Positions 35,783 to 43,685 of a DNA stretch of 64,000 nt are shown here, in pieces; the first letter of the stretch is position 1, and each line of letters opens with the position of its first letter. This DNA is from JAXLQL01 sp046331625 (GTDB taxonomy: Bacteria > Acidobacteriota > Terriglobia > Bryobacterales > Bryobacteraceae): positions 124,001-188,000 of the forward strand of contig JAXLQL010000012.1 in NCBI GenBank assembly GCA_046331625.1, given 5' to 3'. A program made the translations under genes and the position numbers. Under the pieces are notes generated by a model. The model was given only the letters and a program-made list of their open reading frames with translations, had not been told where the DNA came from and searched no databases.

Positions 35783-36214
35783 TCATCCCTCTGCGGCTTC
35801 CCGCAGAAGTTCCACCATCGTCGCAGGTCGCACGATTCGCGTGGTTTTGTGCCGCCTCAATTCCTGCAGGGCCTTGTCTCCGGTCACGAGAAAGTTGGCG
35901 TTGCTGGCTTCGGCAAGACCGAGCAGGTACGCATCCTTGGGGTCGGCGGCGAACGTAACCTTCGGCATGTCTGTAATGACCACCGAGAAATCGGCAAGAT
36001 CCCCGGCGAGTTGCTCAACCGCACTGGCGCGCAACCGCGCCTTGAAAAAGGGTCGGCTGGCGACTTCACGGAACTCGGCGAGCAGGTCCGCGCACGCCAC
36101 GAGCGCGAAGAGTTTGCGCTCCCAGGCTTCGAGTAATTGCGCAGGGAGCCCATGCGAGATGAGCAAGCCAGAGATGAGGATATTGGTGTCGAGGATGACG
36201 CGAGGCAAGGTCAT
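35783..36214 (-). CDS. PIN-domain toxin (COG1569 type)
   Basis: A 143-residue PIN-fold ribonuclease. The N-terminal RVILDTNILISGLL gives the first catalytic Asp; acidic residues follow in the CADLLAEFREVA region, in AADPKDAYLLGLA and in FLVTGDKAL. The pattern fits the COG1569 toxins rather than classical VapC. Its start overlaps the upstream RHH gene by 4 bp (ATGA), the normal antitoxin-then-toxin order. Expected to cleave RNA when free of its antitoxin. Confidence 0.88.
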   Translation of the reverse strand: MTLPRVILDTNILISGLLISHGLPAQLLEAWERKLFALVACADLLAEFREVASRPFFKARLRASAVEQLAGDLADFSVVITDMPKVTFAADPKDAYLLGLAEASNANFLVTGDKALQELRRHKTTRIVRPATMVELLREAAEG

Positions 36215-36489
36215 CTCGCACGTTGCCGGTGCCGCCTGGCTCTAACGGCGTCAACCGCCTCATCGATCATCTTTTGCAATTCTTCCGGGGCAACATCAGC
36301 AAACGCGGCGCGGGTCTCCTGGACTGTCTGGTTGAAGATCCTCCAGCGGACGGCTTCCTCGATGAACTTCGAGAGATCGCCTTTCTTCATACCGTGCGCT
36401 CCCAGGTAGGAACGAAGCGCGAGGTCGGCTTGCTTGGACAAGGTAATCGTCAGGCGCGTGGTTTCTTGTTCGGCCGCGGCTATAGGCAT
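36211..36489 (-). CDS. Ribbon-helix-helix antitoxin of PIN toxin
   Basis: A 92-residue protein with the RHH segment TTRLTITLSKQADLALRSYL and a following helix with KKGDLSKFIEEAVRWRIF, then a toxin-binding tail. It pairs with the PIN gene downstream and would repress its own promoter. An ataggagg ribosome-binding site is upstream on the minus strand, with a TATACT -10-like element just before that. Confidence 0.82.
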   Translation of the reverse strand: MPIAAAEQETTRLTITLSKQADLALRSYLGAHGMKKGDLSKFIEEAVRWRIFNQTVQETRAAFADVAPEELQKMIDEAVDAVRARRHRQRAR

Positions 36490-36635
36490 ATAAGCATCTA
36501 TCCTCCTATCAGTATAGCCATCGACGATTACGAGATCCGGAAGCGGCGTTCGCGACAGCCCAAGACCCAGAGTAGGCGCGCCTAATCGGTAGCCCCGATG
36601 CTGAAAGGTCCCGTCGGCGAAGTAGAATCATAAAC

Positions 36636-36851
36636 ATGGCGCGCCAATTCGACGTTGTGATCGAACGAGACGAAGAAGGCATGTACGTAGCGTCGGTGCC
36701 TCAGTTGCCAGGCTGCCACACTGACGCCGCATCCCTGGACGAACTGATGGTGGAAATCCGCGAGGCGATCGAGCTGTGCCTCGAAGTGCAGGGCGGTGAA
36801 CCCGCACCCCTGGAATTCGTCGGCATTCAGCGCGTGACTGTCGCCGCATGA
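36636..36851 (+). CDS. HicB-type antitoxin (short form)
   Basis: A 71-residue protein with the HicB fold signature: a first strand (FDVVIERDEEGMYVASVP), the QLPGCHTDA loop, and an amphipathic helix (LMVEIREAIELCLE). It lacks the C-terminal DNA-binding domain of long HicB proteins. It lies directly before hicA with a 4-bp overlap, giving antitoxin-first order, the reverse of the second Hic module at 39823-40468. Confidence 0.85.
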   Translation: MARQFDVVIERDEEGMYVASVPQLPGCHTDAASLDELMVEIREAIELCLEVQGGEPAPLEFVGIQRVTVAA

Positions 36852-37069
36852 GCACGCTCCCGCGGCCGACGGGAAACGAACTCGTCCGTGCCTTGGAGCG
36901 CGCAGGGTTCCGTACCGAACGAGTACGAGGAAGCCACTGCTTTCTCAAACATCCGGATGGCCGCGCGACTGTCGTCCCTCTTCGCAGCCGCACTTTGGGC
37001 TTGGGGTTGTTGAGAAAGATCCTGGCCGACTGTTCCATTGAGCCTGACCGCCTCCGAGACTTGCTGTAA
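36848..37069 (+). CDS. HicA-type mRNA interferase toxin
   Basis: A 73-residue double-stranded RNA-binding-fold toxin. The characteristic ALERAGFRTERVRGSHCFLKH segment contains the catalytic His in GSH; it is followed by ATVVPLRSRTLGLGLLRKIL. HicA cleaves mRNA and is neutralised by HicB encoded just upstream. All family landmarks are present, so it is probably active. Confidence 0.88.
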   Translation: MSTLPRPTGNELVRALERAGFRTERVRGSHCFLKHPDGRATVVPLRSRTLGLGLLRKILADCSIEPDRLRDLL

Positions 37070-37198
37070 TCTCGGCGCAAAGCATGTTCAGGTTATGCAG
37101 AGCGCCAGATCCCCAAGGCGCGGGTGCGATTGGTGCTGCGCCCGCTCGGAATTTGTGCGGTGAGCATCCTGCTGGCGGCAAGAGTTTGCCGCATGCAC

Positions 37199-38158
37199 TC
37201 AGCCGAAGAAATCGAGAATGAAGCGAAAATCCTCGGGGGACAAGATCGACATGGCGCTTCCGGGGTTACGCTGACTGTACCGCCAGTTGTTGATCCATCC
37301 ACTGCGCTCCGTAAACTCCCAGGTCAGCTCTGAAACGACGTTCCGCGCAAGTTCGGCCACCATAGCATCGACGTACCTCCCATGAAATCCGGGTGACCGG
37401 AGGAGCCAGCGCGTGACGGCCTCCGTAGGGAAGACGTCTCCCTCAACTAGGTAAGCGCCCCCGAGTAGAAGGAGGGGGGCAGAGACGTGGCTGCCCATCC
37501 GTTCGGCAAGGTTCAGCAGTTCCTGAATCCGCATCGCCGGAAATGAAAAGTGACCACTATCGTAGCCAAGTAGCACCCGCTGTCCCCCGTCAACTCCGAT
37601 CCAAACTCGGTTCTGATGCTCGACGCCAGAAGCATACTCAATCTCGACGTAACGGAGGCTGTCGTCAATTCTCAATCGAACAAACGGCCACACGCCAGCG
37701 TTCCAACTCGATTGGAAACGATCGGCGTACTCGGCATCTGCCTCCTCGCTCGTGAGCCCCCAGGCCAACGAAGGCTCCGGAACATCCTCGCAGTCGAAGT
37801 GAAGCGGCATCCATATGGCCCAGAACGCTGGGTCATCTAGCATGTCCGTCACATCGAGGCGATTCGAGTTTATGGTTATCGTGCCCTGTCCAGCCACCAG
37901 CTGCGAGGAGTCGAGTGCGAACCCTGAACTCGGCTTGGCGACGCTCAGAATGAGCGTCGATCCGTCTCCCGGAACCAGGGGCCAGTCTCTGGGAGACTCG
38001 ATTGCATGTTGGGTAACCATTGAATGCACCCGACGGCCATTTCGATCGCACAGCCGTACAACCTCGGGACCCATGTACGCCCCTTCTTCAACTTGACCGG
38101 AGATCAAGAGATCAGCCCCTTTGTCGCTGACCGACATGACTCGCATTCTAAATGGCAT
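37199..38158 (-). CDS. Hypothetical protein
   Basis: A 319-residue protein of no recognised family. The first 45 residues (MPFRMRVMSVSDKGADLLIS, then GQVEEGAYMGPEVV) resemble the second, beta-barrel domain of translation GTPases, which is a fold-level hint only. The rest includes an acidic middle and a helical C-terminus (DAMVAELARNVVSELTWEF). The open frame continues to 38461, but that extension crosses duplicated 3'-end remnants, so ATG 38158 is preferred (38146 and 38137 also possible). Base composition is lower in GC than neighbours, suggesting acquired cargo. Confidence 0.6.
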   Translation of the reverse strand: MPFRMRVMSVSDKGADLLISGQVEEGAYMGPEVVRLCDRNGRRVHSMVTQHAIESPRDWPLVPGDGSTLILSVAKPSSGFALDSSQLVAGQGTITINSNRLDVTDMLDDPAFWAIWMPLHFDCEDVPEPSLAWGLTSEEADAEYADRFQSSWNAGVWPFVRLRIDDSLRYVEIEYASGVEHQNRVWIGVDGGQRVLLGYDSGHFSFPAMRIQELLNLAERMGSHVSAPLLLLGGAYLVEGDVFPTEAVTRWLLRSPGFHGRYVDAMVAELARNVVSELTWEFTERSGWINNWRYSQRNPGSAMSILSPEDFRFILDFFG

Positions 38159-38296
38159 CGAGCTCGATTCTAATGCAATTATCGCCGGTCCAGGGCATGA
38201 GGCTTTCCCGCAAAGTCGCCCAGGGGCCGGCGATGTGGTGCGACGCTCCAACACGGCGTCGAAACTTCGACCTGCGGGGCCACGGGGCCGCCGCAA

Positions 38297-38406
38297 CCTT
38301 CCCAACAAGCCACACACCGCTCCACCACGACCCCGCCCGCCTCCGGCGCCAGATGCATCGGCAACATATGCGACTTGCACAGCATATCCGGAACGAGGTG
38401 CGTCCC
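38297..38406 (-). pseudogene. Decayed copy A of the ceramidase-like gene 3' end
   Basis: The minus strand encodes MLCKSHMLPMHLAPEAGGVV, matching the C-terminal segment MLCQSYMLPMHLAPTAGGIV of the intact gene at 40455-41885. By eye the DNA match covers about 110 bp with a small indel. It ends abruptly where the ntrX remnant begins. Same orientation as, and about 2.1 kb downstream of, the intact gene. Confidence 0.8.
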
Positions 38407-38624
38407 TCGAGGCGGATGGAGCCGGGACGGTGCCGTTCGAAACTCGCCATGCGCCGGTCAATGCGGATCGTCACTGTGAGAGGCGCACGACGCGGCCGAG
38501 CGTGATCACTTGTCGCGCGCGCTGGAACATTCGGGATGGAACGTGTCGTCGTCGGCGCGGCGCTGGAGATGAATCGGACGAATCTCCGCAAGCCGATACG
38601 ACATTGGGGTTGGAGCGCCCGTAG
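38407..38624 (+). pseudogene. Decayed copy of the ntrX-like gene 3' end
   Basis: The plus strand matches roughly 35500-35728 of the response-regulator gene: gtgccgttcgaa against gtgccgctcgag, atcgtcactg identical, gaacattcggg identical, atcggacgaatct identical, and ttggggttggagcgcccgta shared at the end, including the stop codon. Several indels destroy the frame. It encodes what was the Fis-type DNA-binding helix region. It abuts ceramidase copy A directly, in the order expected at a tandem-duplication junction. Confidence 0.88.
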
Positions 38625-38774
38625 CGCACTTACGTTAGGCCTTGCGACCGTCAATCGCAATCTTCCGGAAGTCCCTCGAGGGGACGGGCCCCGGCCGAGA
38701 GGTTGCAGGCCCTCAGCCCACTTCGGCGATGTTGACCACTGACGGCGAGAGTGTCGATGTAGAACCATGCACGG

Positions 38775-39557
38775 TCAGTGGGCGGTTATCTGCTTTCGTG
38801 CACGCTCTCTGTCGTCGACAACCTCCTGCACCTGATCTTTGATCGCCTTGTCTCGCTGGGCCTGATCTCCTGCAATCCTTTTCCCGCCGAGCGCTGCGAG
38901 AACGTCCGCCGCGCCCTCCTGACGGTTCGCGAGAGCCATCTCCAGGGGGCTATCTCCGGAGCGGTCTACCGCATTGATGGCGGCTCCGCTTGAGACGAGG
39001 AATCGAATGGCCTCGGCGTGTCCCGCCGCCGCCGCGCCTTGAAGGGCCGTCCTCCAGTACGCTCGATCTCTGGCATCTACCGGAACACCATGTGAGACAA
39101 GAGCCTTGACTGTCGCGAGGTCGCCTCGGTACGCGGCATAGAGCATGATATCTCCAGCGCGAGCGGACTTTGCCATTCGGGAGATGAACGCCCTCTGCCA
39201 AAAGCCTTCCGGCAGACCACCCACCACAAACAGCAATACGATGCTTCCAATGGCTACCCAGCGTTTCGGCGAAATTCGCCCTTTCTTGTGCATCTTCCAC
39301 AGCGTCGCTGCGACAACCCCCACGGTCCAGACAACCAGCATGGGCGGGAACAGGAACAAGACGGCACCCCAATCGTGCGCGAGTGAGAATCCGACCATCT
39401 GAGGGCCCCGTTCCCACGTCCAAACGGTTTCCTCCCAAATCAGCCGAGCGAACAGCATGAACGTCCCGGCAAATAACAGCACTCCGAGGATGCGCACCCA
39501 CAACGGAAGCGAGGAAGTTGGCGCCATGTTTGCCTTTGGTGTCGTGTCTTCGGGCAT
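38775..39557 (-). CDS. Membrane protein with ankyrin repeats
   Basis: A 260-residue protein with three hydrophobic segments in the first half (about residues 20-40, 60-85 and 100-120) and a C-terminal soluble region with at least two ankyrin units (LYAAYRGDLATVKALVSHGV; ALQGAAAAGHAEAIRFLVSS). A charged coiled tail (KAIKDQVQEVVDDRERARK) follows. Function unknown. It lies as cargo between the ntrX remnant and ceramidase copy B. Confidence 0.75.
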   Translation of the reverse strand: MPEDTTPKANMAPTSSLPLWVRILGVLLFAGTFMLFARLIWEETVWTWERGPQMVGFSLAHDWGAVLFLFPPMLVVWTVGVVAATLWKMHKKGRISPKRWVAIGSIVLLFVVGGLPEGFWQRAFISRMAKSARAGDIMLYAAYRGDLATVKALVSHGVPVDARDRAYWRTALQGAAAAGHAEAIRFLVSSGAAINAVDRSGDSPLEMALANRQEGAADVLAALGGKRIAGDQAQRDKAIKDQVQEVVDDRERARKQITAH

Positions 39558-39657
39558 TCAAGTCCGGCGAACTACCGCGTCCGCCGCTCCCAGCATAACT
39601 TAGTGGAGAATATGATCGCGACTAGTCTCACGGTTGTTTCGAGTTTCGAAACAACAT

Positions 39658-39752
39658 GCCCAACAAAGCCACACACCGCTCACCATGATCGCTCCCGCCA
39701 ACGGTGAGAAATGCATCAGCAACATGTACGACCGGCAAAGCAGTCCGGCTGA
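39658..39752 (-). pseudogene. Decayed copy B of the ceramidase-like gene 3' end
   Basis: The minus strand encodes LLCRSYMLLMHFSPLAGAIM, again matching the ceramidase-like C-terminus; a 1-bp deletion shifts the frame afterwards. Copies A and B share cccaacaa and gccacacaccgct, where the intact gene reads cccagcaactccacgcaccgt, so they are closer to each other than to the intact copy. Confidence 0.75.
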
Positions 39753-39822
39753 GCGCGACCTGTCAGACGAAAGAAACATCGCAAGCCGGAAATCGCGCGA
39801 GCGGCGCGGTTCTTTGGCGGTG

Positions 39823-40200
39823 CTAGCGAGTCCCTTCCTGTCGCCGCAGCTTGGAGCCAATAGCCTCCGCGATGATTGCCGTGACGAAGCTATTGATGCT
39901 CACTCCCTCCCGCTCTGCCTGTTTGGTCAATTTCGAATAAAGCGTGCGCGGCAGACGCTGCCGCCACTGGGCGGCGGCAACCTCGGGTTTGGGAACCCTG
40001 CGCCCAGACTCCGCGAAAACGTCAAGACAATCGCGAAGGGCTTCCCGGCCGTTGGCAATCGCCTCTTCGATCGTCTCGCCATCGGACATGCAGCCAGGAA
40101 TGTCGGGATACTCGACCAGAAACCCTCCGCCTTCTTCTCTCGTGAGCGGGCGGACGGTAAACCGATAAGCGTCAGGATTTCGCTTCGTCTTGGCTTTCAC
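39823..40200 (-). CDS. HicB-type antitoxin (long form)
   Basis: A 125-residue protein. The N-terminal HicB domain shows FLVEYPDIPGCMSDGETIEEAI and a following helix; the C-terminus has an RHH-like DNA-binding segment (LPRTLYSKLTKQAEREGVSI then NSFVTAIIAEAIG). It overlaps the upstream toxin gene by 29 bp. Toxin-first order, as in the classical hicAB operon, so this is a different lineage from the module at 36636-37069. Confidence 0.88.
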   Translation of the reverse strand: MKAKTKRNPDAYRFTVRPLTREEGGGFLVEYPDIPGCMSDGETIEEAIANGREALRDCLDVFAESGRRVPKPEVAAAQWRQRLPRTLYSKLTKQAEREGVSINSFVTAIIAEAIGSKLRRQEGTR

Positions 40201-40468
40201 TTTGTTTCACCTCAATTGCCGCGTCGACCAGGGCCAGGAACTGCTTGATGTATACAGGCTTGATAGGCCGCTTCGACGGTACCGACACAATCTCGCGCAC
40301 GCCGGGCGCGCTGAAAATCACGTGACTGCCGCCACGCCCGGGCCTGCGCCACTCGACGTGGTTTTCACTGGCGATCGACTGCAATTCCTCGATACGCCAG
40401 CCCGCCTGGACCTGACGCATTCGCAGGAGCGCTTTTGCGGCTGCGGCCACAAAATCATGGTACCGCAT
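40172..40468 (-). CDS. HicA-type toxin
   Basis: A 98-residue protein. The core WRIEELQSIASENHVEWRRP, then GRGGSHVIFSAPG with the catalytic His, then SVPSKRPIKPVYIKQFLALV matches the larger HicA subgroup. The start is uncertain: ATG 40468 overlaps the ceramidase stop by 14 bp, and a GTG at 40450 would avoid it. The helix KALLRMRQ before the core is usual for this subgroup, so the start cannot be much further in. Confidence 0.82.
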   Translation of the reverse strand: MRYHDFVAAAAKALLRMRQVQAGWRIEELQSIASENHVEWRRPGRGGSHVIFSAPGVREIVSVPSKRPIKPVYIKQFLALVDAAIEVKQSESQDEAKS

Positions 40469-41885
40469 CCGGTACCGACCTTCCCAGCAACTCCACGCAC
40501 CGTTCCACCACGATCCCTCCCGCCGTGGGCGCCAAGTGCATCGGCAACATATACGACTGGCAGAGCATGTCCGGCACCAAATACGTCTCCCACGCCGACC
40601 ACCCCTCCGCCGGATAATGCTCCGCCGCCGGAATGTAGCCGATGTTCCCGTTCGAATAGCCGAGGAACAGCGTCTGCTCGAACGGCGAAGCTTGCTTCGT
40701 CCGTAGCCCGAGCTCGACTAGCGTCTCGCCCGAAACCGCCGCGATCCCGAGATCGCCGATCCGTAGCGCCTGCAACTGCGCATCCATCGTGAGACTTCGC
40801 TTGCCGCTCTCCACCTCGCGCAGCAGATACCGTGCCCAGTCGGCGAACCGGTAGAAGAACGCGAGCTGATTCTCCGGCCGCCCTTCGCGCCGCGCGTCCT
40901 CGAGCATCTTCGTCCGCTGCACCATGATCGCTCGCGCACCCTCGACGCCGGGCGGATCCACCAACGGCAGCGCCACAGTCTCACTTACACCGCCCAGCCG
41001 AATTCCGCGATCCTTCATCGCAACCCACGGATACATGCTATTCCGCGTGAGCGATTGAAAGATCACTCGCTCTCCGCGTCGCTTGTCCGTGCGCAACGTC
41101 ATCGCCGTCTCGACCACCGCCGCGCCCAGCCGTTGCCCGAGCCGCATCATGTCGGCCGAATCATCCTCGGTCGCGCCGATCCCCGTCACCGGATTGATGT
41201 TGCCTCCCGCGGCCTGCAGAAAGATCGACAACGCTCCCGTGGCGTGCTCCACCAACTCTCGCGCGGGACCGGGAAAATCGGGCGACAGCCCGAGGAACTT
41301 CGGACCCATCGTCACCGTGTGGCACCCGTACGAGAACACGATCGCCAGCGGTCGCCCGCCCAGATCGTCCACGCGAATCACGCCTACGCTCGGATCCATC
41401 GGACCATCGGGATTCTCGCCGAGAAAGACTTTGCCTGACTCGGGATCCACTTCGCGCCGGTTGATTCCGATGTGCGACTCACCCGCGCCCGCCACAAGCC
41501 GCGCCGGTTGGAGCCGCGCATTCGCGGCAGCGGCGCATCCTGTCACCAGATCGCGCAACTGCAGCGCGTAGGTGTCCTGCATCGCGCGCTGTTGCGGCGG
41601 TTCCCACGAGTACCCGAGTCGCATCGACGGGCCGCAGTGCGTGTGGCTCGCATTCACCAACACGCATTCAGCACGAGTCCCGATGGCCGCGGCCACCCGC
41701 CGCCGGATCTCGCTCGCGTCGGGCTCGAACACGCCCATCACGTCGCATCCGATGATCGCGATCTTGTCGCTGCCCGAGGCGAGCACGAGGCAGGTGGCCG
41801 TGAGTGGCCGCTCGATCCACCGGGACACGCCGTCACGCGCGAGATATCCGCACATGGCGATTCCGATCGGGGGCGTGATGTCCAC
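40455..41885 (-). CDS. Neutral/alkaline ceramidase-like hydrolase (N-terminal domain family)
   Basis: A 476-residue protein starting VDITPPIGIAMCGY, the N-terminal signature of neutral/alkaline ceramidase-like proteins. Zn-site regions follow: ASHTHCGPSM, SYGCHTVTMG and the loop around LQAAGGNINPVTG. The only available start is GTG 41885, because an in-frame stop lies six codons upstream; no signal peptide is encoded, so it is cytoplasmic or has lost its N-terminus. Acidobacteria carry many paralogues of unknown substrate. Its 3' end recurs in decayed form at 38297 and 39658. Confidence 0.85.
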   Translation of the reverse strand: MDITPPIGIAMCGYLARDGVSRWIERPLTATCLVLASGSDKIAIIGCDVMGVFEPDASEIRRRVAAAIGTRAECVLVNASHTHCGPSMRLGYSWEPPQQRAMQDTYALQLRDLVTGCAAAANARLQPARLVAGAGESHIGINRREVDPESGKVFLGENPDGPMDPSVGVIRVDDLGGRPLAIVFSYGCHTVTMGPKFLGLSPDFPGPARELVEHATGALSIFLQAAGGNINPVTGIGATEDDSADMMRLGQRLGAAVVETAMTLRTDKRRGERVIFQSLTRNSMYPWVAMKDRGIRLGGVSETVALPLVDPPGVEGARAIMVQRTKMLEDARREGRPENQLAFFYRFADWARYLLREVESGKRSLTMDAQLQALRIGDLGIAAVSGETLVELGLRTKQASPFEQTLFLGYSNGNIGYIPAAEHYPAEGWSAWETYLVPDMLCQSYMLPMHLAPTAGGIVVERCVELLGRSVPDAVP

Positions 41886-41960
41886 GCGATAGACCCGCTT
41901 CTACTCGATAGCTCATGACCTGTACAGGATGCCACGGCCCTGACTTCTTTTTCGCTGCGA

Positions 41961-41986
41961 TGTCGAAAACTGCCCGCCTGCTCCGA
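41961..41986 (+). promoter_or_regulatory. Candidate ECF42-type promoter
   Basis: TGTCGA (41961-41966), 17 bp, then CGA (41984-41986). From memory, TGTCGA at -35 and CGA/CGTC at -10 is the motif reported for ECF42 sigma factors. It lies 52 bp before the YCII gene that is coupled to the ECF42 sigma gene, consistent with autoregulation. Confidence 0.5.
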
Positions 41987-42038
41987 CCCTACTGTGAAAC
42001 CAGCCCATATGGGCGAGAATCGAAAGGAGCACACACCC

Positions 42039-42443
42039 ATGAAATTCCTCATGATGATGCACATGAAGGCGGGAACGCATAACCAGGGCGAAGGGATCAC
42101 GACCTGGCCGCCAGAAGACATTCAGGCCCACATCGGGTTCATGATCAGCTTCAACAAGCAGTTGAAACAGAATGGCGAGTTGGTCTCGGCGGAAGGCCTC
42201 TCGTGGCCCGATCAAGCCAAGATCGTTCGCGCGGGAGCAGGCGGCGTGCCGGTCACCGACGGCGTCTTCCCCGAAACGAAGGAGTTCCTCATCGGCTATT
42301 GGGTGATCGATGTAGCGAGCGCCGAACGCGCCTACGAGATCGCCGCGCACGTTTCGGCAGCGCCCGGCCGCGGCGGTGTGCCGCTGAACATGCCGATCGA
42401 AGTGCGCCAAGTCATGGCTGGACCACCGGAAGACTTCGCGTGA
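42039..42443 (+). CDS. YCII/DGPF-domain protein
   Basis: A 134-residue protein of the YCII (DGPF) domain family: MKFLMMMHMKAG at the start, SFNKQLKQNGELVSAEGL, a VTDGVFPETKEFLIGYWVID core and MPIEVRQVM at the end. The function of such proteins is unknown; they are almost always encoded beside an ECF42 sigma gene, as here. ATG 42039 is chosen because gaaaggag lies upstream. The stop overlaps the sigma gene start (GTGA). Confidence 0.88.
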   Translation: MKFLMMMHMKAGTHNQGEGITTWPPEDIQAHIGFMISFNKQLKQNGELVSAEGLSWPDQAKIVRAGAGGVPVTDGVFPETKEFLIGYWVIDVASAERAYEIAAHVSAAPGRGGVPLNMPIEVRQVMAGPPEDFA

Positions 42444-43678
42444 ACGATCGCGACTTCGAGCGCGTGGCTCGCGAGTGCGCGCCGCAAGTGCTCGGAGTCC
42501 TGGTTCGGCGCTATCGAGATTTCGCCGCCTCTGAAGACGCGTTGCAAGAAGCGCTGTTGGCGGCTGCCGCGCAATGGCCGCGAGACGGTGTGCCGGAGAA
42601 TCCGCGTGCATGGTTGACGCAGGTGGCCTCGCGCCGCGTGACGGACGAAGTGCGCAGCAACAGTGCGCGCCGGATTCGCGAGACTGCGATCGCGTTCGAA
42701 GCGGGCTATGCGATGCCGCCGGCGGAGCCGCCTGACGATATGGCCGCCGAAGACGACACGCTCGTACTCATGTACATGTGCTGCCACCCGGCGCTGACCA
42801 CGCCCTCGGCGATCGCACTCACGCTGCGCGCGGTCGCGGGATTGACAACGGCCCAGATCGCGCATGCGTTCCTGGTTCCCGAGTCGACGATGGGCCAGCG
42901 GATCAGCCGGGCCAAGCAGACCATCAAGGAGTCCGGCGTTCCGTTCCGGATGCCGCCTGTTGATGGACGAGCGGGGCGACTCGACGCAGTGCTCCACGTG
43001 TTGTACTTGATCTTCAACGAAGGCTACGCGGCGAGTTCGGGTGACCAGTTGACTCGACCCGATCTTGCCGCTGAAGCGATTCGGCTTGCTCGCATCGTGT
43101 ACGCTCGCGAGGCGGGGAATCCGGAAGTGGGTGGCTTGCTCGCACTGATGCTGCTGACTGAGGCACGGCGCGCGGCGCGAACCGGCCCCGAAGGAGAAGC
43201 TATCCCGATGGACCAGCAGGATCGTTCGCTGTGGGATCGCGCGCTCATCAGCGAAGGGGTGACGCTGGTGAGTTCGGCGCTGAGACAAGGCGCCGCGGGA
43301 CCGTATCAACTCCAAGCCGCGATCGCCGCGGTACACGACGAGGCGCGGACCGCCGCGGAGACCGACTGGCCGCAGATCCTCGCGCTCTACGATCTGCTCG
43401 ATCGCCTCTCGGAGAATCCGATGGTGAGGTTAAACCGGGTGGTGGCTGCGGCGATGGTGCATGGTCCGCGCCACGGACTCGTGCTGCTCGAAGGCCTCGG
43501 CGGCGACGCGCGCCTACGGGATCACCATCGCCTGTTCGCGGTCCAGGCGCATTTGCTCGAAATGGCGGGGGATCTGCCAGAAGCGATCACGAACTATCGT
43601 GCCGCGGCGGCGCGAACCGCCAGCCTCCCCGAGCGGAACTACCTGCTCTCGCAGGCGGCTAGGCTTGCACAGCAATAG
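42440..43678 (+). CDS. ECF42-family RNA polymerase sigma factor with long C-terminal extension
   Basis: A 412-residue sigma factor. Region 2 is in the first 80 residues (FAASEDALQEALLAAAAQWP, NPRAWLTQVASRRVTDEVRS), region 4 around residues 130-165 (LTTAQIAHAFLVPESTMGQR), then the about 230-residue TPR-like extension typical of ECF42 (LFAVQAHLLEMAGDLPEAI near the end). No anti-sigma gene is adjacent, as usual for ECF42, where the extension is thought to be needed for activity. GTG start overlapping the YCII stop. Confidence 0.92.
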   Translation: MNDRDFERVARECAPQVLGVLVRRYRDFAASEDALQEALLAAAAQWPRDGVPENPRAWLTQVASRRVTDEVRSNSARRIRETAIAFEAGYAMPPAEPPDDMAAEDDTLVLMYMCCHPALTTPSAIALTLRAVAGLTTAQIAHAFLVPESTMGQRISRAKQTIKESGVPFRMPPVDGRAGRLDAVLHVLYLIFNEGYAASSGDQLTRPDLAAEAIRLARIVYAREAGNPEVGGLLALMLLTEARRAARTGPEGEAIPMDQQDRSLWDRALISEGVTLVSSALRQGAAGPYQLQAAIAAVHDEARTAAETDWPQILALYDLLDRLSENPMVRLNRVVAAAMVHGPRHGLVLLEGLGGDARLRDHHRLFAVQAHLLEMAGDLPEAITNYRAAAARTASLPERNYLLSQAARLAQQ

Positions 43679-43685
43679 GTCTCGA

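Noticed and set aside
35783..36489. VapBC module
   Set aside because: The PIN protein and RHH partner fit the COG1569 toxin family better than VapC/VapB, so no vap symbol was given.
37199..38461. 420-codon version of the unknown protein starting at 38461
   Set aside because: The first 100 codons read across the ceramidase and ntrX remnants in unrelated frames; the protein more likely starts at 38158.
39752..39825. A further ntrX remnant next to ceramidase copy B
   Set aside because: A gagcgcgacc stretch matches ntrX, but the following bases do not align convincingly by eye; too weak to claim without an alignment.
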